NCBI GenBank assembly: GCA_030522415.1
Contig: CM060107.1
Location: 1,857,347-1,921,346, forward strand
Length of the DNA: 64,000 nt
Reading direction: 5' to 3'
From: Channallabes apus
Lineage: Eukaryota > Chordata > Actinopteri > Siluriformes > Clariidae
Position 1 is the stretch's first letter. Every line of letters starts with the position of its first letter. Shown here piece by piece: positions 44,101 to 53,334 of the stretch. The notes beneath the pieces are model-generated. The model saw only the letters and a list, made by a program, of their open reading frames with translations. It was not told the origin of the DNA and searched no databases. The translations under genes and the position numbers were made by a program.

Positions 44101-46057
44101 TGGAGCAGCAATAAATAAGAGCAGCTAGTCTAAATAACAGCTACAGACGTCTTTAAAGTGGGCTGAGATCCGAGAATGAAAAACACACTTCGGAATGAGA
44201 TGTTCAGTTTTAACGTTTTTTGCAGGTCATTCCAATCTCTAGCAGCAGCGTTCTGAAAAGACGACAGGCCGAATGCAGAAGAAGCCTTAGGAACTGTCAG
44301 CTCAATCAGGTTAGCAGAACGGGTGTTATACCCAGAATAAAAGGAGTGTAACAGTTCCTGTATGTAAGGAGGGTACAAACCGAGGAGAGTTTTATAAATG
44401 ACCATATACCAATGGATTTTACGGCGGGTATACACTGAAGACCAGTTGAGAGAAGAATACAGGGTACAGTGATGTGTTTTGAAAGGAGCATTCGATATAA
44501 ACCGGATGGCAGAGTGGTAGAGAACATCAAGCTTTTGAAGCATGCCTTTGGATGCTGATCTATAAATAACGTCCCTCTCTGCGAGTCCACATTAACTATA
44601 TTTAAACAACTAAATAAGTAAATGGCAGGAAAACACAGGATTAATACAGCTTACTCCATGAAAGGGTTAACTCATATGGAGAAAGCTAGGGGGGGGGAGC
44701 GCGTCGTTGAGGCTCCGCCCCCCCCCCCGGCCACCCGACAGAAACTGGCGTTTCTTTTTTTTTGGTTGTTGTTTTCCTAGTGCTCGGAGATTATTCCATC
44801 TCCGCGGTTTAAGCAAGATAGGATGCTTATCCTTACCCATTCACAGGAAGCCCATGGCGCGCTTTAGCGCGGACAGAGGGATTTCCCGATCCAACGAGGA
44901 AGTTTTAAGGAAGGAGTTTTAAGCACCAAAATGCGCCGCAGCTCGAAGCTTCTCAAGGAATGCGAGGCGCGCGAGCACTTTTTAATCGTAGCAGTAAAGA
45001 TCACCCTCCAATATGGATTATCACACACGGAGGGACATCTTGTTTAAAACTCTGATATCGGTGAGTTAAACACTTCTTATTTTGCTGGTTTAAACACAGA
45101 CACGCTCACAACAAGGTCAAAGTGAAGACAAAGAATCTGAGGTTTGTCGCCGGCTCACTAGTATTTATAACCTGCGGCTGCATCTAATCAGATGACGTCA
45201 CCTGACCGAGGTTATATATAGCCAAAAAAGTTGCCGTGTTTGCACACATGCTTCACAACCGGCAACAGGAAAAATGGTTCCCGTTTCCATAGCGTTTTCA
45301 TGCAGCATCGACAGAAAGCCTTTTCAGGGAACACTAAATACTGACAAATTAAAATAAATAAGTCTTTTATTTCTTTAGATTAAATTCTGAATGAACATTG
45401 AGACATTTCTCCCTCAGATATCAGCGCACACAGACAGCTGTCTCACTCTTCACATGAATATACAGTATTGTGTGAATTAAACTCATCATGTTCGCATTGT
45501 TCAATTTGTTTTTCTCTTTTATTTTAGATTTCTGTTATCTGACTCTGGATCACAACACGGCACATCGTCTTCTCATTCTGTCTGAGAATAACAGAGCGGT
45601 GGGATACAGTCGGAGAGAGCACCGGTACTCTGATCATCCAGAGAGATTTAAGCACTGGCCTCAGGTGTTGTGTACGGAGAGTGTGTGTGGACGCTGTTAC
45701 TGGGAGGTGAAGTGGAGCGGTGTTGTGTCCATATCAGTCTCATATAAAGACATCAGCAGGAAAGGACAGGGTAATGAGTGTAGGTTTGGATGCAACAATC
45801 AGTCCTGGAGTCTGTGGTGTTCTTCTTCTTCTTCTCTCTCTTTCTATCACAACAACATTGAGACTGAACTCAGAGCTCCATCATCCTCCAGAATAGGAGT
45901 GTATGTGGATCACAGTGCAGGAACTCTGTCCTTCTACAGTGTCTCTGACACGATGAAGCTCCTTCACAGAGTCCACACCACATTCACTCAGCCTGTGCAC
46001 GCTGGGTTTAGGTTCTACTGGTCTGGTTCTACTGTGAGATTGTGTGATCCAGAATAA
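32914..46057 (+). CDS. finTRIM E3 ubiquitin ligase, complete, six exons
   Basis: Exons: 32914-33504, 39765-39860, 40043-40276, 40406-40577, 40797-40856, 45528-46057. All introns are GT-AG and the join is one open frame of 560 codons. Exon 1 has the RING finger ([20 protein letters not shown], then CPQC, about residues 15-60) and two B-boxes (CDSCTGRKH to [24 protein letters not shown] to HKGHD). Exons 2 (96 bp) and 3 (234 bp) form the coiled coil. Exon 6 is the PRY-SPRY/B30.2 domain ([41 protein letters not shown]). The exon sizes match the fish-specific finTRIM family, which are cytosolic antiviral-type ubiquitin ligases with a target-binding B30.2. ATG 32914 has a good context (AAAATGG). 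AATAAA overlaps the stop codon. Intron 1 (6.3 kb) holds a BEL element and intron 5 (4.7 kb) a DIRS-like element. Confidence 0.93.
33628..34364 (-). mobile_element. Tc1-like fragment in finTRIM intron 1
   Basis: On the minus strand it carries the C-terminal half of a Tc1 transposase in two frames: [30 protein letters not shown] and [20 protein letters not shown], with the DDE-type Asp and Glu. The terminal repeat and the N-terminal half are missing. A shorter piece of the same insertion is at 62693-62852. Confidence 0.87.
34372..34601 (+). repeat. 5' LTR of BEL element, truncated
   Basis: It corresponds to 39488-39718 of the 3' LTR and ends CCGCATCTACA. The left border abuts the Tc1 fragment, so a deletion removed both the LTR start and part of the Tc1. 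Confidence 0.88.
34690..36468 (+). pseudogene. BEL/Pao Gag fused to late RT segment
   Basis: This 593-codon frame starts [15 protein letters not shown] long helical region rich in Lys, Glu and Ala (about residues 130-185, coiled-coil-like) is followed by two near-identical Ser-rich repeats (about 195-250, [19 protein letters not shown]) and a zinc-knuckle region ([35 protein letters not shown]). Then, after about residue 460, the sequence jumps straight into the second half of reverse transcriptase ([41 protein letters not shown]). The protease and the first RT half are missing, so this is an internally deleted element. The catalytic block reads HVDD where YVDD is usual. Confidence 0.82.
36472..37488 (+). 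pseudogene. BEL/Pao Pol, RT end and RNase H
   Basis: A TAA at 36466-36468 separates it from the frame before. It has [18 protein letters not shown], the [15 protein letters not shown] block typical of BEL, then RNase H with [18 protein letters not shown] (Asp), [12 protein letters not shown] (Glu) and [12 protein letters not shown] (Asp). It ends at TAA 37486-37488, followed by a decayed Lys-rich stretch (37524-37727). Confidence 0.82.
37764..38827 (+). pseudogene. BEL/Pao integrase
   Basis: Two overlapping frames, 37764-38084 and 38045-38827, differ by one base shift near 38070. The first has LRVGGRLG and the zinc-binding [20 protein letters not shown] region. The second has the catalytic core: [12 protein letters not shown] (Asp), [11 protein letters not shown] (Asp) and [17 protein letters not shown] (Glu), then [10 protein letters not shown] and LTPNHLLL. 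It ends at TAG 38825-38827. All three catalytic residues are kept. Confidence 0.85.
39092..39718 (+). repeat. 3' LTR of BEL element
   Basis: 627 bp from TGTAAGAGCC to CATCTACA. The same sequence is found as a solo LTR on the minus strand at 49780-50411 and as a shrunken copy at 249-342. The end lies 46 bp before the exon 2 splice site of the TRIM gene. Confidence 0.92.
39973..40037. repeat. (TG)n microsatellite in finTRIM intron 2
   Basis: About 32 TG units ending five bases before exon 3. Confidence 0.95.
40857..41105. repeat. Microsatellite cluster in finTRIM intron 5
   Basis: (AC)n at 40857-40889, (TG)n followed by (AG)n at about 40966-41024, and (AAT)n at 41069-41105. Confidence 0.9.
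41191..41364. repeat. Left inverted arm of the DIRS-like element
   Basis: It pairs with 45134-45306. It includes GGTCAGGTGACGTCATCTG at about 41288 and TATAAATA at about 41331, so it may act as a promoter. A second, local inverted pair (41137-41196 with 41410-41468) surrounds it. Confidence 0.8.
41690..42510. repeat. Two tandem copies of an internal DIRS segment
   Basis: Blocks 41702-42120 and 42170-42510 share GGGGAATACCTCTTGCT, CGCCTCATAGGAGAGGGCAA and CCCGAGGACAA in the same order, with many differences. This suggests an old duplication. Confidence 0.7.
42540..43486 (-). pseudogene. DIRS-like Pol remnant with RNase H motifs
   Basis: Read on the minus strand in several frames: [18 protein letters not shown] (about 43450-43400), then a stretch with [15 protein letters not shown] (about 43060-43015), and [15 protein letters not shown] with [18 protein letters not shown] (about 42760-42600). 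In DIRS elements these come in this order (RNase H after RT). Frames are broken throughout, and I see no tyrosine recombinase. Confidence 0.5.
43745..44560 (-). mobile_element. LINE 3' fragment inside the DIRS-like element
   Basis: On the minus strand a 137-codon frame (44543-44130) has [34 protein letters not shown] and [13 protein letters not shown], the final part of a fish LINE ORF2 outside the L2 group. The 3' end (about 43745-43860) has the TTTACCTTTATTTAACCAGG tail known from fish repeats. Confidence 0.7.
45134..45306. repeat. Right inverted arm of the DIRS-like element
   Basis: Reverse complement of 41191-41364, with the same TGACGTCA and TATATATAGCC parts. Confidence 0.8.
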
Positions 46058-47018
46058 AGTTTGTAGTGTTTTGTGTAAAATTCCTGCACATTGTCACATT
46101 GTTGCTCAGTCATCTGTCTCACTAACACACAATCCAGCTGCACAAACAGCTCAGTAATTTAACACAGCAACAATTAAAGAGTAAATATTAACACTGAATA
46201 TAGGTTAATAAAAATAAACAGATGTATTGTTAAATGTATTAAATGTATTATTATAAAGTTGTATCTGTGTGAAGAGTCGTGGTGAGATTCAGCAAATCAG
46301 ATGTCACTTTAGAATAACTTTATTCATTCATTCATTCATTTTCTATACCGCTTAATCCTGTGTTCAGGGTCGCGGCTGACCGGGAGCCTATCCCAGGAGA
46401 CTTCGGGCACTAGGCGGGGTACACCCTGGACAGGGTAGAATAACTTTATATTTACATTATTGAAAGTAGATATTTAAAACTGACCCCACACACACACCTA
46501 AAAATATTATTGCAAAGAATTTTTTTCTGAATCTGTTAACAAAAAAAAAACAAATTTGAAAAAAGAAAAGTAAATTTTTGTAATGCAGTGAATTTGTAAA
46601 TCTTCTAAATAAATATCTTTATAATGTATGTACTGTATGTAACACCGTGTAAACACAGACTTGTATTATTATGAGTAATATTTATGTGTCATGAATGTAA
46701 CTAAGAATTTAATGAAAAATAAAATTCAGTAATAAATCAATACCTGTGGTTCTCACAAAGATCAGCTGTTATAAATTCCAATATTAATGTCATTAAATAT
46801 CATACAGTCAGTACAGCAGTAAAAGTCTATGACGGAGGTCACTCATGAGATGGTTATCTGTGTTTCGAGTAGCTCAGAGTTAAACTTTAATACGTACAGT
46901 ATTTAAGACACTTTTACAGTGATGTTAGTTCATTTCAAGTGGCTGTGAGGAGAAATGAATAAATGGCGTCCAGCACCTCTCTACTTCTGCTGTAAAGATT
47001 GCAGTATGGGAATATACT
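46058..47018. other. No gene seen apart from one SINE fragment
   Basis: 3' flank of the TRIM gene, AT-rich. It contains the SINE at 46324-46435. Confidence 0.6.
46324..46435 (-). mobile_element. 5'-truncated SINE with 14-bp target duplication
   Basis: Reverse of the 3' part of the SINE at 9629-9975, starting with the (ATTC)n tail. TAGAATAACTTTAT is duplicated at 46310-46323 and 46436-46449. Confidence 0.88.
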
Positions 47019-47023
47019 GATAT

Positions 47024-47381
47024 TGTCAGGGGTCGCGGTGGTTCCAAGTGCAGACAGGGTGAGTAGGAGACAGTGGTGCTTGTGAACAATGAAGCAGGCA
47101 GGGCGGTGGTTAAATTCCGAGGTGCAAAAATACTTTATGCAGCAGGGAGGAGACCTCGTCGAAATGCGGAAACACGGAGTGCCAGCTCGTGAATGTGTCG
47201 AGGTGGGGGGGGGGGGGGGGCGATGCGTGTGACGCAAGCGTTGCGTAGACATGGAAGCGCGCGAGCCGGCGCGAGTGAGAGACGACAGCTGGGATCAATG
47301 CCGGCGCGTGCAGCGTGAGCGATGCGAGAGTGGTTGACAAACATGGATCATGACGGGGCTGTGGCTTGGCGTGTCGTGACA
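47024..47381 (+). repeat. Solo LTR of an unidentified LTR element
   Basis: 358 bp starting TGTCAGGGGTCGCGG and ending GTGTCGTGACA, flanked by the 5-bp duplication GATAT (47019-47023, 47382-47386). It includes a poly-G run at about 47205-47220. Its sequence differs from the Gypsy and BEL LTRs of this window. A DNA transposon cannot be fully excluded. Confidence 0.65.
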
Positions 47382-47977
47382 GATATGGGCCCGGTTTCCC
47401 GATAACGATTGATCTTAGCGCTTAAGAGCGTTTTCTACGAGTCATTTTGCGAACGTTCGTTATTATTTCACGTGCGTTTCCCAAACATGCACTTAACACA
47501 ATTGCACGTAGCCCTGCTTTAAGTGCTGCTCAGGAGTCACGAGGGTTAGGGTTAGAGATGTGTCTGTTGGTCACGTGCTGAAATGTCACGCTGTAGGATG
47601 GCTCGTCATTGTTGCACATGCTGTTTTAGCAATCCATCTAGGGTTTTATTTCCGTTTCTTCTACTTGTGTGAATATATATTCAAGCCGAATAACTTAAAG
47701 TACATAAAGTAGAATTATTGATCAATTTCTTTATCAACAATTATTGATCAATTTCTTTATCTTATCTCACATCAAAATAAATAAATAAGCTCTTACATTT
47801 TGTTTTTTAAAGTTTAGCCTTGAAGATAATTATCTTCACCTGACGTTCATTTGCTAATAGGAGAACATTTTAAATAAGCACATCACAATTTCCCTGGGTG
47901 AGAAATTAGCAAAAATGGCTGGAATCAAAAAACAAAGAAAATACATTTTTCAAAAATAAGAAATTAATAATATTTTA

Positions 47978-48208
47978 GAAGAAGTGGAGCTCTCTCTCTT
48001 TCTGCCACAAAAGTGCTGTGCTGTAATAACAGTAACAGCTATGTTGCACAACATTGCACTGAGGGCAAGAATGCCTTTGGACATCAGGGAGGAAGATGAA
48101 GAGGTGGAGGAAGAGAATGTAGTCGAGATGAGACTTCATGATGCTCAACCAAGACATGTTCAATACATGGCTGGGTTTCATGCACGCCAGCAAGTCATCC
48201 TTTATTAG
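47978..48208 (+). pseudogene. HARBI1-like transposase, C-terminal remnant
   Basis: A frame of about 75 codons begins after an acceptor-like ATATTTTAG and has LPQKCCAVITVTAMLHNIAL, the last helix block of Harbinger nucleases, followed by an acidic tail and TAG 48206-48208. The catalytic DDE part is absent. Confidence 0.7.
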
Positions 48209-48536
48209 TGTCATCTTTAAAGCACATTAAATATTTTCTATTAAATACATTTGTACTGTACCCTCGAAATGTCCATATACTACAGGGTGTTTTTTTCATT
48301 CTAACATTTATTATGTCATTTTAATTTTATTTCTTTATTCACTTTTTATTTGTATATTGAATTGTGTAATGAGTAGAAAATAGAAATGAATAAAAAATAT
48401 ATGTAGAAATGAAATGAAAAATTACTTTGAAGAGAAGTACATTTTAGGTGCAATTTGCCGGTTGTTCAGCAGGTGCCCTCATAATTCTGTCTCCTTACGA
48501 TGCACTTAAGGCTTTACAATTAGTCCAGAGCACTTG

Positions 48537-49185
48537 AGAGGGACCCAAGAGGAACAGTGAGGCTACAGGGAGCAGAGGTAAAGAAGGTGCAGGATTTTAA
48601 GTACTTAGGGTCAACCGTCGAGAGCAACGGAGAGTGTTCAAAGGAGGTGAAGAGACGAGTACAGGCAGGTTGGAATGGGTGGAGAAAAGTGTCAGGTGTG
48701 TTGTCCGATAAAAGAGAATCAGCGAGAATGAAAGGAAAGGTGTACAGGACAGTGGTGAGACCAGCGATGCTCTACGGCTTAGAGACAGTGGCACTGAAGA
48801 GAAGACAGGAGGCAGAGTTGGAGGTAGCAGAGCTGAAGATGTTGAGGTTCTCTTTGGGAGTGACGAGGATGGATAGGATCAAGAATAAGTTCATCAGAGG
48901 GACAACCCATGTGAGATGTTTTGGAGATAAAGTCAGAGAGGCCAGATTGAGGTGGTTTGGACATGTTCAGAGGAGAGAGTGTGAATATATCGGTAGAAGG
49001 ATGCTGAGGTTGGAACTGCCAGGCAGGAGGTCTAGAGGAAGACCAAAGAGGAGATTTATGGATGCAGTGAGAGAGGACAAGAAGTTAGTTGGTGTGAGAG
49101 AAGAGGATGCAGAGGATAGGGTTAGATGGAGGCAGATGATTCGCTGTGGCGACCCCTGAAAGGGAACAGCTGAAACACAAAGAAG
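48537..49185 (+). mobile_element. 5'-truncated RTE-like LINE with 19-bp target duplication
   Basis: AATTAGTCCAGAGCACTTG is repeated exactly at 48518-48536 and 49186-49204. The insert encodes the last 200 codons of an ORF2 (48557-49159): FKYLGSTVESNG, LYGLETVAL, RWFGHVQRRE, a GRPKRRFMDAVREDKKLVGV segment and RVRWRQMIRCGDP. It is uninterrupted, so the insertion is fairly young. The clade is judged from the C-terminal motif pattern. Confidence 0.87.
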
Positions 49186-49440
49186 AATTAGTCCAGAGCA
49201 CTTGTAGATCTACGAGGTTTTTCAAGTGCTACTTAAGTTATGATGGTTTTGGGAAGCAGACACATGCACTGTGGGACAAGCATTAAGAAAAGAATTAGGG
49301 GGTAAAAAATACAATTCCGAATTTCTGGACCAACATTATATAATGAATTTTCAGCGTCCAGTCAGTTAAAAGAAAAACACTTTAAATGATGACAGTCTAC
49401 TGTGGTGGAAATTCTGAAAACATTATAAAGACAATTACAG

Positions 49441-50865
49441 TGAAACCTCGGATTGCGAGTAACGCGGTTTATGAGCGTTCCGCAAGACGAGCAAAGATTT
49501 TTAATATATTTTGCTCACAACTGAGCCAAACAGTTTTTCTCTCTCTTGATCTGCGAATTGTGGGTAATCGTCTCCTCTGCTGGGTCTTAGTGCTCGTCTC
49601 TTACTGGTATAATCAACATCTGTGCACACGTGTACTGTTTACTATAACACTGTGACGCCGTGTGTGTGTAAAACATATTTTATTTTGTGTTCGGAAGTGC
49701 GTGTGTACAGCATGTGTACCGTTTCTCATAACACACATGTGGTCGCGCGAGTAAAGCAAAAGAAATTCTCAATACACAGTGTAGATGCGGTCATATTATT
49801 TCACTAGTTTTGACGCGTAGCTTTGTCTTAAAGTTTCACTCACACGACAGAAGTCCGATCTCTTTGTCTCTTGTAGTTTATTTTGTCAGCATCAAAGAAT
49901 CAACACTTCATACAGTCGTCTTGAGTAAATCCACTGTGATTACAGACACCAGTTGCTGCATCTTGCAAATCTCTGACTTTTACAACAACCTATTTGCTGT
50001 ATCTTACAAATTACAGTCTTAGCTTACGTATATAACAACACTCTTGCTGTATATATCTACTTACGGGAGCTTATGGTTACAACAACCTAGTTGCTGTATC
50101 TTACATCCTTAGCTTACCGGGAGCTCTCATTAGCAGACGGTCAAAAGCTTGTGTTTCCGTAGCCTTCCACATCTAAACTGAACTCTCTTTCATATGACAG
50201 TCACACAAATGCATGTAATAGTAGAATGACATCACAGACCAACTTACGATTGTCAAAATGGATGCATAACTTAGAAATTTAAAGCTTATGGCTTATGGCT
50301 TAATGCTTAATGCATTACTAATGAATAGAACAAGGTAGAATAAATGAAATAACAAATAAAATAAAATAAACACAACAACAAATTCATAACAAGTACGATA
50401 TGGCTCTTACACACAGGTTAAAAAAACATTTTCTTCCTCACCTCATCGCTGTGTGTGTGTGTCTGTGTGCGCGCGAGCACAAGCCGACATCGTGTCGGCC
50501 ATGCGCGCGTGCGTGTGTGCGTGCATGTGTGTGTGTGTGAAATGCAGTCCAGTGTGTGTGAATGCGAATGCGAGATGTAAGGTAGGATATAGAGCCTGAG
50601 TTTTGTTCTTCAGTAGTTTTTTCTGTTCTTCAAAAGTTTAGCCTGACAACGCAGCAAATAAAAGAACGGGCATCGAGCAGTTTGTCCATCACATCATTAC
50701 ACAAGCATGAATTAACGGGCTGTTAACGCTGTCGCGAGCAACATTTAAAATAATTTAATAGAGAACTATTAAATTTCGTTAATGTGTGTGTGTGTTTTCA
50801 GACGAGAGGAGAAAATTTTATTGTGTACGATGAGAAGGGGCAGACAGGAGGTGTGTCTAGCCTCA

Positions 50866-50901
<36 letters not shown>

Positions 50902-51107
50902 CTCTTATCTGTCGGGATTAATTTTTTGCTTTTTTTGTAAGGTAACGAGCAGGTTAATTAGTTTTATTTTTACTTTATATTTTGTATTAATTTTTATGTA
51001 TTCTTTTTTTGGGCGTAGAACGAATAATTTAAGTTTCTATTATTTCTTATGGGATAATTAAATTTGGTTTACGAGTCTTTTGGAATTCTGAGGTTCCACC
51101 ATAATTC
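49441..51107. mobile_element. Pogo/Tigger-like non-autonomous DNA transposon
   Basis: The left end, CAGTGAAACCTCGGATTGCG, is mirrored, less well, by the right end near 51085-51107 (ATTCTGAGGTTCCACC). No transposase frame is seen. A solo BEL LTR (49780-50411) is inserted. It contains (TG)n and (AC)n tracts around 50450-50550 and 50866-50895. Confidence 0.5.
49780..50411 (-). repeat. Solo LTR of the BEL/Pao element
   Basis: 632 bp, reverse orientation, same ends as 39092-39718. The 5-bp duplication CACAG is at 49775-49779 and 50412-50416. It is the product of recombination between the two LTRs of a former full element. Confidence 0.94.
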
Positions 51108-51167
51108 ATCCAGTGGGTAAGAGCAAAGTAACAAAGGTTTTATTTTAAACTTCTGCAGAAGGACCAG

Positions 51168-51420
51168 GGCCCGGTTTCTCGATAACGCACACTATTCGCA
51201 CGCTAAGAAGTTAAGTGATAACTTTTCTGAGTGTATTTCTCGAACTGTCCCTTAGGAGTCTTCTTAAGTCGCTGCCTCTTACGTCCGACGTTACAAGGCG
51301 CTGTCTACAGTGAAGGTCCTGAATTAGCGGACATCGGTTGCTCAGGAATCGATATTTCACTCCTTTTGCGTGACAGTGTTAAGAAAGGCGGCACTTTCTA
51401 TGCAAATTAAACATTGCACT
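51168..51420. mobile_element. Harbinger-like terminal fragment
   Basis: It starts GGGCCCGGTTTCTCGATAAC, as at 47387. Related motifs are at 31915 and 61003. No partner end is found. Confidence 0.45.
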
Positions 51421-51535
51421 AAATTCTTTTAATAGCGTTTACTTCAACATGGGTTAACTTATCAATAACATGCCATAATAGACAAATATATAAATTAAAT
51501 CACCAAACTGTCGCTAATATTTTCATGTAACTGTC

Positions 51536-52085
51536 ATGTTCGGTATGGAGAATTCGGACACAGATGCAGAGGGTCTGTTACAAGTTTCAGTGAGTCTTTA
51601 TTTTTTCTTTTCTTTCTTTTCTTAATAAGTATTCTTCATACACAAAATAGAGAAAAAACGGAAGTAAACAATACACCAAAAGAAACTGATACTGGGTTTA
51701 GCCTCCTCAGTCTGGTTCCACGGGCCGGCAGACTCGAACACCGACAATCCCTTTGGGACACACCCACCGTTGTCCCGACAGGTTCACCTCCACTGAGGTT
51801 GATCTCTCACTTTAAACTGAAACTCACTTTGAAAGTACTGGTTGCTGACCGGCTGCTCTTCTTCAGTCCTGAGGAGGCGACATGTACAGGAAGGCAAGGA
51901 GTGAGGCAGACATACACAAAACAAATGTGACCACCACAGTGAACGGCCAAGACGCCACGGGTTCAGCTGGCTTAAATAGACACACACAGGGGTAATACAT
52001 AGGTGCACATAATTCGTGATTGGGTGAAATAACACATTGAAACACTAGGGATGAGGGACAAAGCGGCGGGTCAGTAGTCTGGAGA
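51536..52085. repeat. Unclassified interspersed repeat
   Basis: It starts TGTCATGTTCGGTATGGAGA and has a T-rich stretch with pyrimidine runs at 51598-51625. It has no coding frame of note. Similar layouts occur at about 10440 and 62936. Confidence 0.3.
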
Positions 52086-52089
52086 CCCA

Positions 52090-53245
52090 GATCTTATCCA
52101 GATCGAAAATATGATCATATAACCCCAATATTATCATCCCTGCACTGGCTACCTGTTCAGTTTAGAATAAATTACAAAATAGTATTACTTACATACAAGG
52201 CCTTAAATGGTTTAGCTCCCACATACCTAACCAGTCTTCGGATACGCTACAATCCACCACGCGCCTTAAGATCACAAAACTCCGGACTTCTGGTAGTTCC
52301 CAGAATTTCAAAATCTACAAAAGGGGGTAGGGCTTTTTCATATTTAGCTCCAAAGCTTTGGAATAGCCTTCCAGACAGTGTTCGGGGAGCAGACACGGTT
52401 TCTCAGTTCAAAAGTAGACTCAAGACGCATCTTTTTAATCTGGCATACACATAACTCATCCCATAATCTCATACTCCAGTACACCTATACCGAATGGCAA
52501 CTACGCTAATTCTCCCCATCTGTTCTGTATTTCTCTACCCATCCCGAGGCATCGGGAGATTTTGCCAGCTTCAGTAGACAAAGGCCGACCCTGCGAGGTT
52601 CCTGAGACATCTAGAGAAGGACCAGCTCCAGCTGGATTCAGCTTTATGATGGTTGGAGCTACACATGCTGCTCCTGTGCTTCCAGTGATCCAGACCTCAT
52701 CTGCCCTCTGCACCTACTGACTCGTCCCTATGCTGAACTGGTCTTCATGTCAATTTAAATAATTTCTGTCATATTGAATTTTCACCTGCACAACACACAA
52801 GATGTTATATCATTTCTATCTGTTATCGCCCAAATGAGGATGGGTTCCCTGTTGAGTCTGGTTCCTCTCAAGGTTTCTTCCTAATGCCATCTCAGGGAGT
52901 TTTTCCTTGCCACCGTCGCCGTCACCCTTGGCTTGCTCATCAGAGAAATTTCATTAATTCGTCTCATTATTATCTGCACATTTTTCTCACACATCCACAC
53001 TTCCAATTATTTTCTTTTCTATAATTATTATTATTATTTGTTTTTATTTATTTATTTTCTATTATAATTTTATTTATTTATTTATTATTTTATATATAAT
53101 TATTTTATATATAATATATATATAATTTTTTTTTTTTTTTGTTAAATTTCTTTAATTTTTGTGAAGCTGCTTTGAGACAATGACCATTGTTAAAAGTGCT
53201 ATATAAATAAAATTGAATTGAATTGAATTGAATTGAATTATTCCC
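52090..53245 (+). mobile_element. 5'-truncated L2-type LINE
   Basis: The first part encodes the C-terminus of the reverse transcriptase ([42 protein letters not shown]-type segments). The 3' UTR follows and the tail AAAAGTGCTATATAAATAAA is followed by (AATTG)n at 53212-53239. It is the plus-strand counterpart of 13098-14280. Confidence 0.88.
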
Positions 53246-53334
53246 CCGGACCGTGGTGGTACAGATGTTACAGTAACCTGTGGCGGTGAAATGAACCGGG
53301 TTTACAATCATAGCTGATTGACAAACAGCTGATA

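Larger units (their letters stand above)
41130..45330 (-). mobile_element. DIRS-like retrotransposon relic in finTRIM intron 5
   Basis: Inverted arms of about 174 bp at 41191-41364 and 45134-45306 are some 95% identical and carry a TGACGTCA motif and TATAAATA. Minus-strand remnants show the RNase H region ([33 protein letters not shown]), which resembles DIRS-type Pol. No LTRs are seen. A LINE fragment is inserted at 43745-44560 and a 340-bp internal segment is repeated in tandem. Confidence 0.6.
47387..49260 (+). mobile_element. PIF/Harbinger transposon relic
   Basis: It begins GGGCCCGGTTTCCCGATAAC and has a degenerate mirror near 49240-49260 (TTTTGGGAAGCAG). It carries the C-terminal part of a HARBI1-like nuclease and perhaps the start of its Myb-like partner (ATG at about 47914). 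An RTE-like LINE is inserted at 48537-49185. Confidence 0.65.

Noticed and set aside
48597..48964. Minus-strand frames opposite the RTE-like ORF
   Set aside because: Shadow frames of the intact plus-strand LINE frame.
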